Assembly: GCF_000164135.1 (NCBI RefSeq)
Contig: NZ_GG770553.1
Location: forward strand, 2,051,628 to 2,107,894
Length of the DNA stretch: 56,267 nucleotides
Source of the DNA: Mycobacterium parascrofulaceum ATCC BAA-614
Lineage (GTDB): Bacteria; Actinomycetota; Actinomycetes; Mycobacteriales; Mycobacteriaceae
Direction of reading: 5' to 3'
The notes below the pieces were generated by a model. It was not told the DNA's origin. It saw only the letters and a list, made by a program, of their open reading frames with translations, and ran no database searches. Both the position numbers and the translations under genes were made by a program. Numbering within the stretch: position 1 is the stretch's first letter; each line of letters begins with the position of its first letter. Shown in pieces: positions 33,436-41,055 of the stretch.

Positions 33436-33945
33436 GTGGCGAAAGATCCCGGCCGGGCCAAGGGGGCGGGCGGCAAACGTGGCAGCAAACAGATTGTGGC
33501 CACCAATCGCAAAGCGCGGCACAACTATTCGATCCTCGAGGAGTTCGAGGCCGGAGTGGCTCTACAGGGCACGGAGGTCAAAAGCCTGCGTGCGGGGCAC
33601 GCGTCCCTGACGGACGCGTTCGCAACCGTCGACGACGGCGAAGTGTGGTTGCGTAACCTGTACATCCCCGAGTACCGGCACGGTAGCTGGACCAACCATG
33701 AACCCCGTCGCAACCGAAAGTTGTTGTTACATAGGCAGCAAATCGACCGCCTGGTCGGCAAGATACGAGATGGTAACCTCGCGCTCGTGCCGATGTCTCT
33801 GTATTTCTCGGAGGGGAAGGTCAAGGTGGAGCTCGCATTAGCGCGCGGCAAGCGAGCGCACGACAAGCGTCAGGACATGGCCCGCCGCGATGCCCAGCGT
33901 GAGGTGGTCCGTGAATTGGGTCGCCGAGCCAAGGGCATGAGCTGA
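33436..33945 (+). CDS. smpB: SsrA-binding protein SmpB
   Basis: Binds the tRNA-like domain of tmRNA and brings it to stalled ribosomes for trans-translation. The 169 residues have a basic N-terminal tail, the beta-barrel core NRKARHNYSILEEFEAGVALQGTEVKSLRAGHASLTDAF and the C-terminal tail KLLLHRQQIDRL to DKRQDMARRDAQREV that enters the mRNA channel. The start is GTG 33436, two bases after ftsX. Its RNA partner ssrA lies 1.8 kb downstream, with two unrelated genes between. Confidence 0.96.
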   Translation: MAKDPGRAKGAGGKRGSKQIVATNRKARHNYSILEEFEAGVALQGTEVKSLRAGHASLTDAFATVDDGEVWLRNLYIPEYRHGSWTNHEPRRNRKLLLHRQQIDRLVGKIRDGNLALVPMSLYFSEGKVKVELALARGKRAHDKRQDMARRDAQREVVRELGRRAKGMS

Positions 33946-33946
33946 T

Positions 33947-34792
33947 TTGATCGGGGCCGCTTACGCCCAGCTGTCTGCCGTCACGTACGGAGTCAGCGAT
34001 TTTGTCGGCGGTGTAGCCGCCCGACGGGTGGCCGCGCTGCGCGTGATGCTGGTGGTCTATCCGATCGAGACATTCTTGCTGGGCGGGCTGGCGCTCGCCG
34101 TCGGCGGGCCCATCTCGCGGGGCGCGATCTTCTGGGGCTGCCTGTACGGCGTCGGGATGGCGGTCGGCATGTGGGCGTTCTTCGCCGCGCTGGGGGCCGG
34201 GCCGATCTCGGTCGTCTCGCCGTTGGCGGCGGTGCTCAACGCGGCGGTGCCGGTGGCCGTCGGCGTGACGCTGGGGGAGCGGCCGGGGCCGGGCGCCTCG
34301 GTGGGCGTCGTGCTGGCCCTGATCGCGGTCATGCTGGTGAGCCGGGAGGCCACCGCCCAAGGCGTCACGCCCTACCGATTCACGCCGAAGGTGGCGTGGC
34401 TGACGCTGCTGGCGGGCTCGGCGATGGGGCTGAACCTGGTGTTCCTGCACCAGGCCCCGCACGCCTGCAAGCTGTGGCCGCTGGTCTTCGCCCGCCTCGC
34501 GGCCACCGTGGTGATCTTCGTGATGGCGGCGGCCAGCAACAACCTGCGGGCGCCGCGCGGGAAGCCGCTGAAGCTGGCGTGGGCTGTGGCGGTGCTGGAC
34601 ATCTGCGCCAACGTCACCATGCTCCTGGCGCTGCACACGTGGCTGCTCTCGCTGGCCAGCATCCTGATCTCGCTCTACCCCGCGGCCACCGTCGTCCTGG
34701 CGATGGTCGTGCTGCGCGAGCGGCTGACCCGCTGGCAGGGATTCGGCATGGTGATGGCCATGGGATCCGTGGCGATGATCGCCGCCAGTTGA
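33947..34792 (+). CDS. DMT/EamA-type membrane transporter (Rv3099c type)
   Basis: A 281-residue membrane protein with about ten hydrophobic helices in two homologous halves, as in EamA drug/metabolite transporters. The N-terminal repeat contains GAAYAQLSAVTYGVSDFVGGVAARR and the C-terminal one RLAATVVIFVMAAASNN and LRERLTRWQGFGMVMAMG. The substrate is unknown. The start TTG 33947 comes one base after the smpB stop; no better in-frame start keeps the first helix. Homologues hold the same place after smpB in other mycobacteria. Confidence 0.85.
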   Translation: MIGAAYAQLSAVTYGVSDFVGGVAARRVAALRVMLVVYPIETFLLGGLALAVGGPISRGAIFWGCLYGVGMAVGMWAFFAALGAGPISVVSPLAAVLNAAVPVAVGVTLGERPGPGASVGVVLALIAVMLVSREATAQGVTPYRFTPKVAWLTLLAGSAMGLNLVFLHQAPHACKLWPLVFARLAATVVIFVMAAASNNLRAPRGKPLKLAWAVAVLDICANVTMLLALHTWLLSLASILISLYPAATVVLAMVVLRERLTRWQGFGMVMAMGSVAMIAAS

Positions 34793-34838
34793 CGGCTGTG
34801 CTTGCCGAGCGGAAAAGTGACCGGCCTACTATCCGAAG

Positions 34839-35684
34839 ATGGCCGATCGCCCCGTAACCAAGCTGGATAAGTCCGAGGTCCTCACTGGTCTGTTCGCGGT
34901 GTGGGACGACATCGCCGCGCTGCTGGATGGGTTGCCGGAGCCCGAGTGGCAGGCGGCCAGCCCGCTGCCCGGCTGGGACGTCAAGGCGCTGGTGGCGCAC
35001 ATGATCGGCACCGAATCCTTTCTCGCCGGGGTCCCCGCTCCCCAGCCCGACATCGACGTCTCGACGCTCGAGCATGTCCGCAACGACATCGGCGTGATGA
35101 ACGAGTGCTGGGTGCGCTACCTGGCCGCCGAATCCGGCGCCGACGTGCTCAAACGGTTCAGGGACATCACCGACGACCGGCGCAAGGCGCTCACACAGAT
35201 GCCCGCCGAGGAGTGGGACGCCGTGACGATGACGCCGGTGGGCCCCGAGAGCTACGGGCGGTTCATGCGGGTCCGGGTGTTCGACTGCTGGATGCACGAG
35301 CAGGACATCCGCGTTGCGCTGGGGCGCCCGTCGGCCGACGACCAGCTGGCCGGGCCCCCGTCGGAACTCTCCCTCGACGAGATCGCCGGCACCATGGGCT
35401 ACGTGGTGGGCAAGCGGGCCAAGGCGCCCGAGGGGTCGCGGGTCTTGTTCGACCTGACCGGCCCGCTCAGCCGCAGCATCCGCATCAGCGTCGACGGCCG
35501 GGCCCAGCTGGTCGAGGACTTCGGCGGGCTGGACCCGACGGTGACGATCCGGTTGGACGGGCTGCAGTTCACCCGGCTCGCCGGCGGGCGGCCGATGTGC
35601 CCGAGGCGGTCGCAGGACGTCGACCTGGGCGGCGACGGGGACGTCGCCGGGCGGATCGTCGAGAACCTGAACTTCGTGATCTGA
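34839..35684 (+). CDS. DinB/maleylpyruvate-isomerase-like metal-binding protein
   Basis: A 281-residue member of the actinobacterial MDMPI/DinB family (TIGR03083-like). The N-terminal four-helix metal domain has LPGWDVKALVAHMIGTE with H54, and DCWMHEQDIRVALGRP supplies further ligands; a C-terminal sterol-carrier-like domain ends NLNFVI. Family members use mycothiol or bind divalent metal, but only a few have known substrates. The ATG start 34839 is 46 bp after the transporter. It is the last protein gene before ssrA. Confidence 0.82.
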   Translation: MADRPVTKLDKSEVLTGLFAVWDDIAALLDGLPEPEWQAASPLPGWDVKALVAHMIGTESFLAGVPAPQPDIDVSTLEHVRNDIGVMNECWVRYLAAESGADVLKRFRDITDDRRKALTQMPAEEWDAVTMTPVGPESYGRFMRVRVFDCWMHEQDIRVALGRPSADDQLAGPPSELSLDEIAGTMGYVVGKRAKAPEGSRVLFDLTGPLSRSIRISVDGRAQLVEDFGGLDPTVTIRLDGLQFTRLAGGRPMCPRRSQDVDLGGDGDVAGRIVENLNFVI

Positions 35685-35774
35685 TCGCGGCCCCGAACCG
35701 GAACATAACCGCGTGGCCCGGCGTTGATAGCGGCGTACCATTGATTGTCCTGCCGAAAATCGGCGGGGGCGCGA

Positions 35775-36139
35775 GGGGCTGAAAGGTTTCGACATCGCGC
35801 ATCGAATCAAGGGAAGCGTGCCGGTGCAGGCAAGAGACCACCGTAAGCGTCGTTGCAACCAATTAAGCGCCGATTCACATCAGCGCGACTACGCTCTCGC
35901 TGCCTAAGCGACAGCTAGTCCGTCAGACCGGGAAAGCCCTCGACCCGGAGCCTGGCGTCAGCTAGAGGGATCAACCGATGAGTTCGGTCGCGGGACTCAT
36001 CGGGACACCAACAGCGACTGGGATCGTCATCCTGGCTAGTCCGCGTGACCAGGAGATCCGAGCAGAGGCATAGCGGACTGCGCACGGAGAAGTCTTGAGG
36101 GAATGCCGTTGGACCCGGGTTCGATTCCCGGCAGCTCCA
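35775..36139 (+). ncRNA. ssrA: Transfer-messenger RNA (tmRNA)
   Basis: The RNA begins GGGGCTGAAAGGTTTCGAC. Its 5' GGGGCTG pairs with CAGCTCC at 36132-36138 to form the alanine-tRNA-like acceptor stem, followed by discriminator A36139. The T-arm GGGTTCGATTCCC lies just before it. The mature CCA is not encoded (the genome reads CAG after the discriminator), so it must be added. The tag frame at 35869-35907 gives ADSHQRDYALAA. Pseudoknot-rich sequence lies between the tag and the 3' end. A 6-bp stem CGCGAC/GTCGCG with a 3-nt loop at 36179-36193 may act as terminator, though no U-tract follows. The 90 bp upstream contain a TACCAT box (35736-35741). Confidence 0.97.
35869..35907 (+). other. tmRNA proteolysis tag reading frame
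   Basis: GCC is the resume codon, and the frame reads ADSHQRDYALAA before a TAA stop. With the alanine carried by the tmRNA itself this tags stalled polypeptides. The ALAA end is the classic degron for ClpXP-type proteases. Identical to the M. tuberculosis tag as I recall it. Confidence 0.95.
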
Positions 36140-36339
36140 CAGAGAATGTGCTGTTCAAAGCGGTTATTGGGCATGAGCCGCGACCGCGTCGCGAGACCCG
36201 TGGGTGGATCACTCCTGGGGTGAGCGGCTTTAATCGATGTCACGTTGTGCACGCCCGACACCGCATCACGAGTCGCGTTGCCGGGATCATTACCGGTGAA
36301 CTTGGGTGCTGAACTTTGCGGCCAGAACGAGGAGCTTCC

Positions 36340-36783
36340 GTGACCTATCGCCGTCTTGCCTGGGCGCTCGGCGCGATGGTGGCGGCGACCGTCATTCCCG
36401 CCACGGCCCACGGCGCGCCGCCGACGAAGTGCCTGACCAACACCCCCAAGGGCAAGCAGGTCTACGTGCCCTGCGACCTGCTCAACGCCGGCGCCAATTT
36501 CCCGCCGGGGCAGCGGTGTCCTCCACCGATCGAGCAGTACCCGAAAGATGTGGCCGAGTGGTGTGGCGAAGGCCGGGGCCTGGCGACCACCACGCCCGCG
36601 AGTCCGACCAGCCCGACTAACTCGACGAGCCAGACGAGTCCCACCAGCGCGACGAGCACGACAAGCACCACGAGCGCGACAACACCGACGAGCCCCACAA
36701 GCCCGACCACTCCGACCAGCCCGACGAGCCCGACCACCCCGACCACGCCGACCACCCCGTCGGCCCCGGGCCATCCACGGTGA
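36340..36783 (+). CDS. Secreted Ser/Thr/Pro-rich protein
   Basis: A 147-residue protein with a Sec signal peptide (basic YRR, hydrophobic LAWALGAMVAATVIPA, probable cleavage after AHG). A short conserved-looking domain with three cysteines follows (KCLTN, VPCDLL, RCPPPIEQYPKDVAEWC). The last 60 residues are almost only S, T and P in a TSPT/TTPT pattern. The start is GTG 36340 with GAGGAG upstream; the ATG-less extension in front is not supported. The tail resembles mucin-like or O-mannosylated linkers that anchor or space proteins in the cell wall. No function is known to me. Confidence 0.75.
   Translation: MTYRRLAWALGAMVAATVIPATAHGAPPTKCLTNTPKGKQVYVPCDLLNAGANFPPGQRCPPPIEQYPKDVAEWCGEGRGLATTTPASPTSPTNSTSQTSPTSATSTTSTTSATTPTSPTSPTTPTSPTSPTTPTTPTTPSAPGHPR
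36598..36768 (+). repeat. Degenerate short repeats encoding a TSPT-rich tail
   Basis: Repeated AGCCCGACC/ACGAGCCCG-like 6- to 12-bp units encode the Ser/Thr/Pro tail of the secreted protein. Such repeats can change length by slippage and should vary between strains. The opposite strand reads as VGVVGLVGLVG, which is only a shadow. Confidence 0.7.
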
Positions 36784-36796
36784 CGCGGGGAACCAC

Positions 36797-38356
36797 GTGA
36801 GCCACGACAGCTCGCCGAGGGGCCGCGCATCCGGCAGGCCGACGCGCCGGGCCGCTGCCGTGGGAGCCGTCGCCCTCGCGCTGGTCGCCGGGTGCTCGCG
36901 TAGTAACGCGGCGCACCCGGAATCGAGCTACAGCCCTGCGGCGCCGCGGCCGATGGCCGCGGTTCCCGCGCCCGCGGTGCGCCCCGAGCCGCCGGACGCC
37001 GCGACCGCGGCGCGGTTCGCGAAGGTCTCCAAGCTCCTCGACGACGCGGTCGCGGCACACCGGCTGCCGGGCGCGGTGCTGGTCGTCGGCCAAGGCGGCA
37101 AGGTCGCCTTCCACCAGGCCTACGGCTCCCGCAAGCTCGCCGGTGAACCCGGGCTGGATGGGTCACCGGCGCCCGCGGAGCCGATGACCGAGGACACGAT
37201 CTTCGACTTGGCGTCGTTGACGAAGAGCCTTGGAACGGCGACGGCGGTCATGCAGCTCTACGAACGGGGCGCGGTCGTGCTGGACGACACCGTGCAGCGG
37301 TACCTGCCCGGCTTCAACACCGCGAACGATCCGCGCCGCGCGACGGTGACCGTTCGCATGCTCCTCACCCACACCTCCGGCGAAACGGGGGACGTCAACC
37401 TGGGTGACCCGTGGGGGCTGGACAAAGCCGACAAGGAAGAGGGGATCCACCGCGCGCTCACCACGCCGCTGGAGTCGGGCCCCGGGGGCTTCCGCTACTC
37501 CGATATCAACTTCATCCTCCTCGGCGCGCTGATCGAGAAGGTCACCGGCGAGGCCCTGGACGCCTACGTTCAGCGGCACGTGTTCGATCCGCTCGGCCTG
37601 CAAGACACCCACTACCTGCCGCCGGCCGCAGCCTGTGGCCCGCATACGACGCTGGGGGCGGCGATCGCCTGGGCCCCCGCACCGCCCGACCGGGCACCGG
37701 ATACCTGCCCCGCGGGCACGTGGAGCACCGGCCTGTTGCCGCGCATCGCCCCGACCGCACGAGACGAAGAGGGCCGGGCCGACCCGGGCAAGAATCCCGA
37801 CCTCGACCGCCTGCTCCGGGGCACCGTGCAGGACACGACGGCGCGGCGCATGGGCGGGGTGGCCGGGCACGCGGGCGTGTTCTCGACGGCCCACGATGTC
37901 GGCATCTTCGCGCAGGCCCTGCTTGACCGGCTCGCGGGACGTCCGAGCGAATTCCCGCTGGCGCAAACAACTCTCGAGTTGATGACCAGTCCGCAGCAGC
38001 CGGGGCATACGCCGGCGCAACTCCGGGCCGCCAACGAAGCCACCCGGGCCGCCGCCGCAAAGTGGCCGAATCGCCCCGATCCGCTGCTCGCCGCGCGCTA
38101 TCCGGCGATCGCGGGGCAGAACCTGCGCGGCCTCGGCTGGGATATCGACACGGTCCAGTCCGCACCGCGCGGAGCGGTCTTTCCGATCGGCAGCTTCGGA
38201 CACACCGGCTTTACCGGAACATCGGTGTGGCTGGACCCCCGCTCCGACACCTACGTCGTTCTGCTCTCGAACTCGATCCACGTCCGCGGCAGTAGACCGA
38301 TATCGGATCTGCGGGGTGAGGTCGCCACGGCGGCCGCCCGGGCCCTGGGCCTTTAG
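36797..38356 (+). CDS. Serine beta-lactamase/esterase-family lipoprotein
   Basis: A class-C-like beta-lactamase/penicillin-binding-fold protein of 519 residues. The signal peptide ends in a lipobox LVAGC with C33 as the lipidated residue, so it is anchored outside the membrane. Active-site elements are SLTK (S140 to K143), YSD at 234-236 (the YxN position) and HTG in GHTGFTGTSVWLD. Members are peptidases, esterases or beta-lactamases, and the actual substrate cannot be told. The start is GTG 36797, 13 bp after the secreted S/T/P-rich gene. It converges with the M15 gene and overlaps its stop by four bases. Confidence 0.87.
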   Translation: MSHDSSPRGRASGRPTRRAAAVGAVALALVAGCSRSNAAHPESSYSPAAPRPMAAVPAPAVRPEPPDAATAARFAKVSKLLDDAVAAHRLPGAVLVVGQGGKVAFHQAYGSRKLAGEPGLDGSPAPAEPMTEDTIFDLASLTKSLGTATAVMQLYERGAVVLDDTVQRYLPGFNTANDPRRATVTVRMLLTHTSGETGDVNLGDPWGLDKADKEEGIHRALTTPLESGPGGFRYSDINFILLGALIEKVTGEALDAYVQRHVFDPLGLQDTHYLPPAAACGPHTTLGAAIAWAPAPPDRAPDTCPAGTWSTGLLPRIAPTARDEEGRADPGKNPDLDRLLRGTVQDTTARRMGGVAGHAGVFSTAHDVGIFAQALLDRLAGRPSEFPLAQTTLELMTSPQQPGHTPAQLRAANEATRAAAAKWPNRPDPLLAARYPAIAGQNLRGLGWDIDTVQSAPRGAVFPIGSFGHTGFTGTSVWLDPRSDTYVVLLSNSIHVRGSRPISDLRGEVATAAARALGL

Positions 38357-39066
38357 GGCCGCTCGAAATGTTGATAGTCCAGTGGCGCCGTCCATTCCCC
38401 ACCCCACCGCCAGCCGCGATCGGTGAACGCGTGCACCGCCGGGTCGCCGACGTGTAAGAGTCCCGGATCGGTGCGGTTGCGGTCCAAGTAGGCCGCCGCG
38501 TTCCGCGGTTCGAAATACCCGCTGGCGTAAAGGCACGGGTTCACAAGCGGATTGAGGTCGATCGCCCGGCCGTACGCGTGCGGGGACCATTCGTCGGTTC
38601 CGGGGATGCGCCGGCAGTTGAACGCCGACGTGTTGTTGTCCTCCATGGACAACTCGTCGTCGGCGTCCGGGTAGTGGTCGACCGTGCGGATTTTCTCGAT
38701 CGGGTAGCCAAGTCGGTCGAGCCGCTCGAAGATCGCGATGACCTCCGGCGCCAGGTCTTCATTGACGATCAGCGCGCCGCGATGCGGCCGGCCGTCCAAA
38801 CCGATGTAGCCGACGTAGACCCGCCGCAGCTGCCCCGGCTCGACCGGGCAACCCGGCCGCCAGCTCGCACCGAGTTCGGCGGCGGTGACCGGTTCCACGG
38901 CCGCACCGGCCGGCGCCGACGGCGGGGCGGCTGACGGCGGCGACGATGTCGTCGACCGTGCCGGTCCCGTCGCGCGGGGTGGGGGCGCGGCGGCGCACTG
39001 CACCAGCACGAGACACGCCGTCAGCATCCCGGCCACCGCCGCACCCCGCCGACCGAAGGGCGTCAA
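38353..39066 (-). CDS. M15 family D-Ala-D-Ala carboxypeptidase-like lipoprotein
   Basis: A 237-residue VanY-like zinc peptidase. From TTG 39066 the protein begins with a compact signal peptide and lipobox LVLVQC (C24); GAGGAG stands nine bases upstream of the TTG, which decides this start over an ATG at 39150. A Pro/Ser-rich linker (28-55) precedes the catalytic domain. The M15 zinc set is SPHAYGRAIDLN (H163 and D170) and DYQHFE (H233). It would trim peptidoglycan stem peptides or cleave related peptides outside the membrane. It faces the beta-lactamase-family lipoprotein, another envelope hydrolase. Confidence 0.85.
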   Translation of the reverse strand: MTPFGRRGAAVAGMLTACLVLVQCAAAPPPRATGPARSTTSSPPSAAPPSAPAGAAVEPVTAAELGASWRPGCPVEPGQLRRVYVGYIGLDGRPHRGALIVNEDLAPEVIAIFERLDRLGYPIEKIRTVDHYPDADDELSMEDNNTSAFNCRRIPGTDEWSPHAYGRAIDLNPLVNPCLYASGYFEPRNAAAYLDRNRTDPGLLHVGDPAVHAFTDRGWRWGGEWTAPLDYQHFERP

Positions 39067-39151
39067 CTGCGATGACTCCTCACCCTTGCCTCTTCCATCG
39101 GTATAAGACCGCTGCGACAAGCGGTTTCGCCGGACGGGCCCCGCTGTCACG

Positions 39152-40069
39152 CTACCCCGAGTGGCGCGAGGGTGACGGACGCGCCACGATCACCGGCACC
39201 TCGGCCCTGTTGACCACGGCCGCCCCGACCGACCCGAGCAACCTGCCGGCGAGCCTGCCGCGGCCGTGGTTGCCGACCACCACCAGTTGCGCCCGTTCGG
39301 ACGCCTCGACCAGCCACCGCGCCGGGTCACCGATTTCGATTCTGCGGTGGATGTCGACGTCGCGATAGCGTCCCTGCCAACCCGCCAGCCGCTCGGCAAG
39401 CGTCTCCTCTTCCTCGGACAGCTGAGCGTCCCAATTGCCGTCTTGGAACGGCTCTTTCACATCAGCCACCCGCAAATCCATCCAGGCGTGCAGGGCGACC
39501 ACACCGACGCCTCGCCGCGACGCCTCGTCGAATGCGATGGCCGTCGCCAACTCCGAAGCCGGCGACCCGTCGATGCCCACCAGCACGGGCGCCCGTGCCG
39601 CGTTTCGTGCCGGCTCTTGGCCGTCCCGGATCACGGCGACCGGGCAATGCGCGTGGTAGACCAATGCCGAACTGACCGAGCCGAGCACGCCGCGGGCCGA
39701 CACGCCGCCATGCCCGCGATGGCCCACCACGACCAGCTCCACCTCTTTGGAAAGGTCGACAAGCGTCGGGACGGTCGCCGAATAGACGACCTCACCTTCG
39801 ATATGCCCCGGACCGCCCTCGCCGGCGCTCTCTTCGGCGACCCTGACCGCCAACTCGACGAATTCGCGGGCCCGCCTGTCCTGCCATTCGCTGAACTCGG
39901 CCAGCGCGGTCACCTGAAACCAACCGGGCATCGGGGCGTCGACGACATGGACCAGGGCCAGTGGCGCATTGCGCAGCGCCGCATTACGGGCCGCCCACCG
40001 GACGGCACCCAGCGCGGCTTTCGAGCCGTCGACGCCCACCAGGACCGCGTTGCGCGGTGGCTGCCACAT
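39152..40069 (-). CDS. Universal stress protein, two UspA domains
   Basis: A tandem UspA protein of 305 residues. Both domains keep the ATP-binding set: VLVGVDGSKAA with GHRGHGGVSARGVLGSVSSALVYHAHCPVAVI in the first, and VLVGIDGSPASELATAIAFDEASRRG with GNHGRGRLAGRLLGSVGAAVVNRAEVPVIVARP in the second. The G-2x-G-9x-G(S/T) loops are intact, so ATP binding is expected. It resembles the DosR-regulon proteins Rv2005c and Rv2623 of M. tuberculosis. The start region shares a 260-bp divergent gap with a methyltransferase and carries a DosR-like box at 40158-40171. Confidence 0.9.
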   Translation of the reverse strand: MWQPPRNAVLVGVDGSKAALGAVRWAARNAALRNAPLALVHVVDAPMPGWFQVTALAEFSEWQDRRAREFVELAVRVAEESAGEGGPGHIEGEVVYSATVPTLVDLSKEVELVVVGHRGHGGVSARGVLGSVSSALVYHAHCPVAVIRDGQEPARNAARAPVLVGIDGSPASELATAIAFDEASRRGVGVVALHAWMDLRVADVKEPFQDGNWDAQLSEEEETLAERLAGWQGRYRDVDIHRRIEIGDPARWLVEASERAQLVVVGNHGRGRLAGRLLGSVGAAVVNRAEVPVIVARPSPSRHSG

Positions 40070-40157
40070 CTCGGCTCGCTTCTGCTCGGCGACGTACCCT
40101 TCGGCAGAATCATTCAGCGCGACCGAGAATGTCAGGGCCGAAGAGATGCAAGCCGAA

Positions 40158-40171
40158 GGACCAAAGGCACC
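40158..40171 (-). promoter_or_regulatory. DosR-like half-palindrome upstream of the two-domain USP
   Basis: On the minus strand GGTGCCTTTGGTCC resembles the DosR core GGGACTWWAGTCC. It lies about 31 bp before CGGCCCTGAC, and the other USP gene has CGGCCCTAAC at 32 bp from its box. The shared spacing supports a common regulator. The 260-bp divergent gap shows no other clear site. Confidence 0.4.
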
Positions 40172-40329
40172 GGGTCAAGCGTGTTGCCGGCACGCGGAGA
40201 ATTGATAGCCTGCAACCTGCAGCCGACATCTGATGGTGCCGGCGTCAAACGACCCGACTCTGCCTGCCCGCCGCGAAGATCGCGGCGGTCTCGCGACCGC
40301 CTGGAGGGGTTCATGCGCAGGAGTGCGCG

Positions 40330-41055
40330 ATGACCGACGCCGCCTGGACCCTCTACGCCGAGCAGATGGACAACGTCGACGGCTGGTTCTTCGAGGCCGA
40401 CGTCGCGCTCTTCAGCAAGATCCTCGCGTGCCAGACGGCCGAGCGGATCACGGGCGACATGCTGGAGATCGGCACGTATCAGGGCAAGTCCGCCATCTTG
40501 ATGGGTTACGGGCTGCGCGACGACGAGGAACTGGTGATCTGCGATCTGTTCGATGCCGTGTTCGATCACACCCACATGTCGCCGATCCCCCGCCAGCAGT
40601 ACTCGGGCCTGGACCAGCAGCAGTTCCTGGCCAACTGGGACCGTTTCCACACCCGCCGGCCGACCCTCGAGGTCCGCGAATCCGCGGACCTCGACCTCGG
40701 CGACAAGGTGCTCCGTTTCGCCCACGTCGACGGATGTCACAGCTACGAGTGCGTCGCCAAGGACATCAACCTCGCCGCCACCCACACGGGCGAGCGGGGC
40801 GTGATCGCGTTGGACGATTACCGCGGTGTGGAAACCCCGGGAGTGTCGGCGGCGGTCTGGCAGGCCGTCGGCAACGGCGTCCTGTTCCCCTTCGCGGCGA
40901 CGTACATGAAGCTCTATGCCGGCACGTCGGCCGCGGATCAACGTTACTGGCAGGAGCGGGTCCGGGACTCCGCCGACATCTGCGCCCTGCCCGACTTCGC
41001 GCTGCCGTCGTATCGGGACGTCTCGGCCGAACAGATCCGGCGATCGGCCGGTTAA
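40330..41055 (+). CDS. Class I SAM-dependent methyltransferase
   Basis: A 241-residue protein with the SAM-binding motif I DMLEIGTYQGKSAILMG at residues 43-59, motif II around LVICDLFDAVFD, and a later HVDGCHSYECVAKDINLAA segment typical of TylF/CmcI-like and class-24 methyltransferases. It probably methylates a hydroxyl of a sugar or small molecule. AGGAG precedes the ATG. It converges with a glycosyltransferase (pseudogene here) and a nucleotide-sugar decarboxylase, which suggests a shared glycolipid or polysaccharide decoration role. That link is inference from adjacency. Confidence 0.82.
   Translation: MTDAAWTLYAEQMDNVDGWFFEADVALFSKILACQTAERITGDMLEIGTYQGKSAILMGYGLRDDEELVICDLFDAVFDHTHMSPIPRQQYSGLDQQQFLANWDRFHTRRPTLEVRESADLDLGDKVLRFAHVDGCHSYECVAKDINLAATHTGERGVIALDDYRGVETPGVSAAVWQAVGNGVLFPFAATYMKLYAGTSAADQRYWQERVRDSADICALPDFALPSYRDVSAEQIRRSAG

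Noticed and set aside
36201..36216. A GGTGGATCACTCCT stretch resembling the 3' end of 16S rRNA.
   Set aside because: The match is short, imperfect around the anti-Shine-Dalgarno core, and no rRNA sequence flanks it.
36103..36312. A 69-codon open frame starting inside the 3' end of tmRNA.
   Set aside because: It overlaps the tRNA-like domain, has no ribosome-binding site and no recognisable sequence.
36462..37166. A minus-strand frame with VGVVGLVGL repeats, suggestive of a structural protein.
   Set aside because: It is the complement of the TSPT-coding repeats of the secreted protein and has no start signal.
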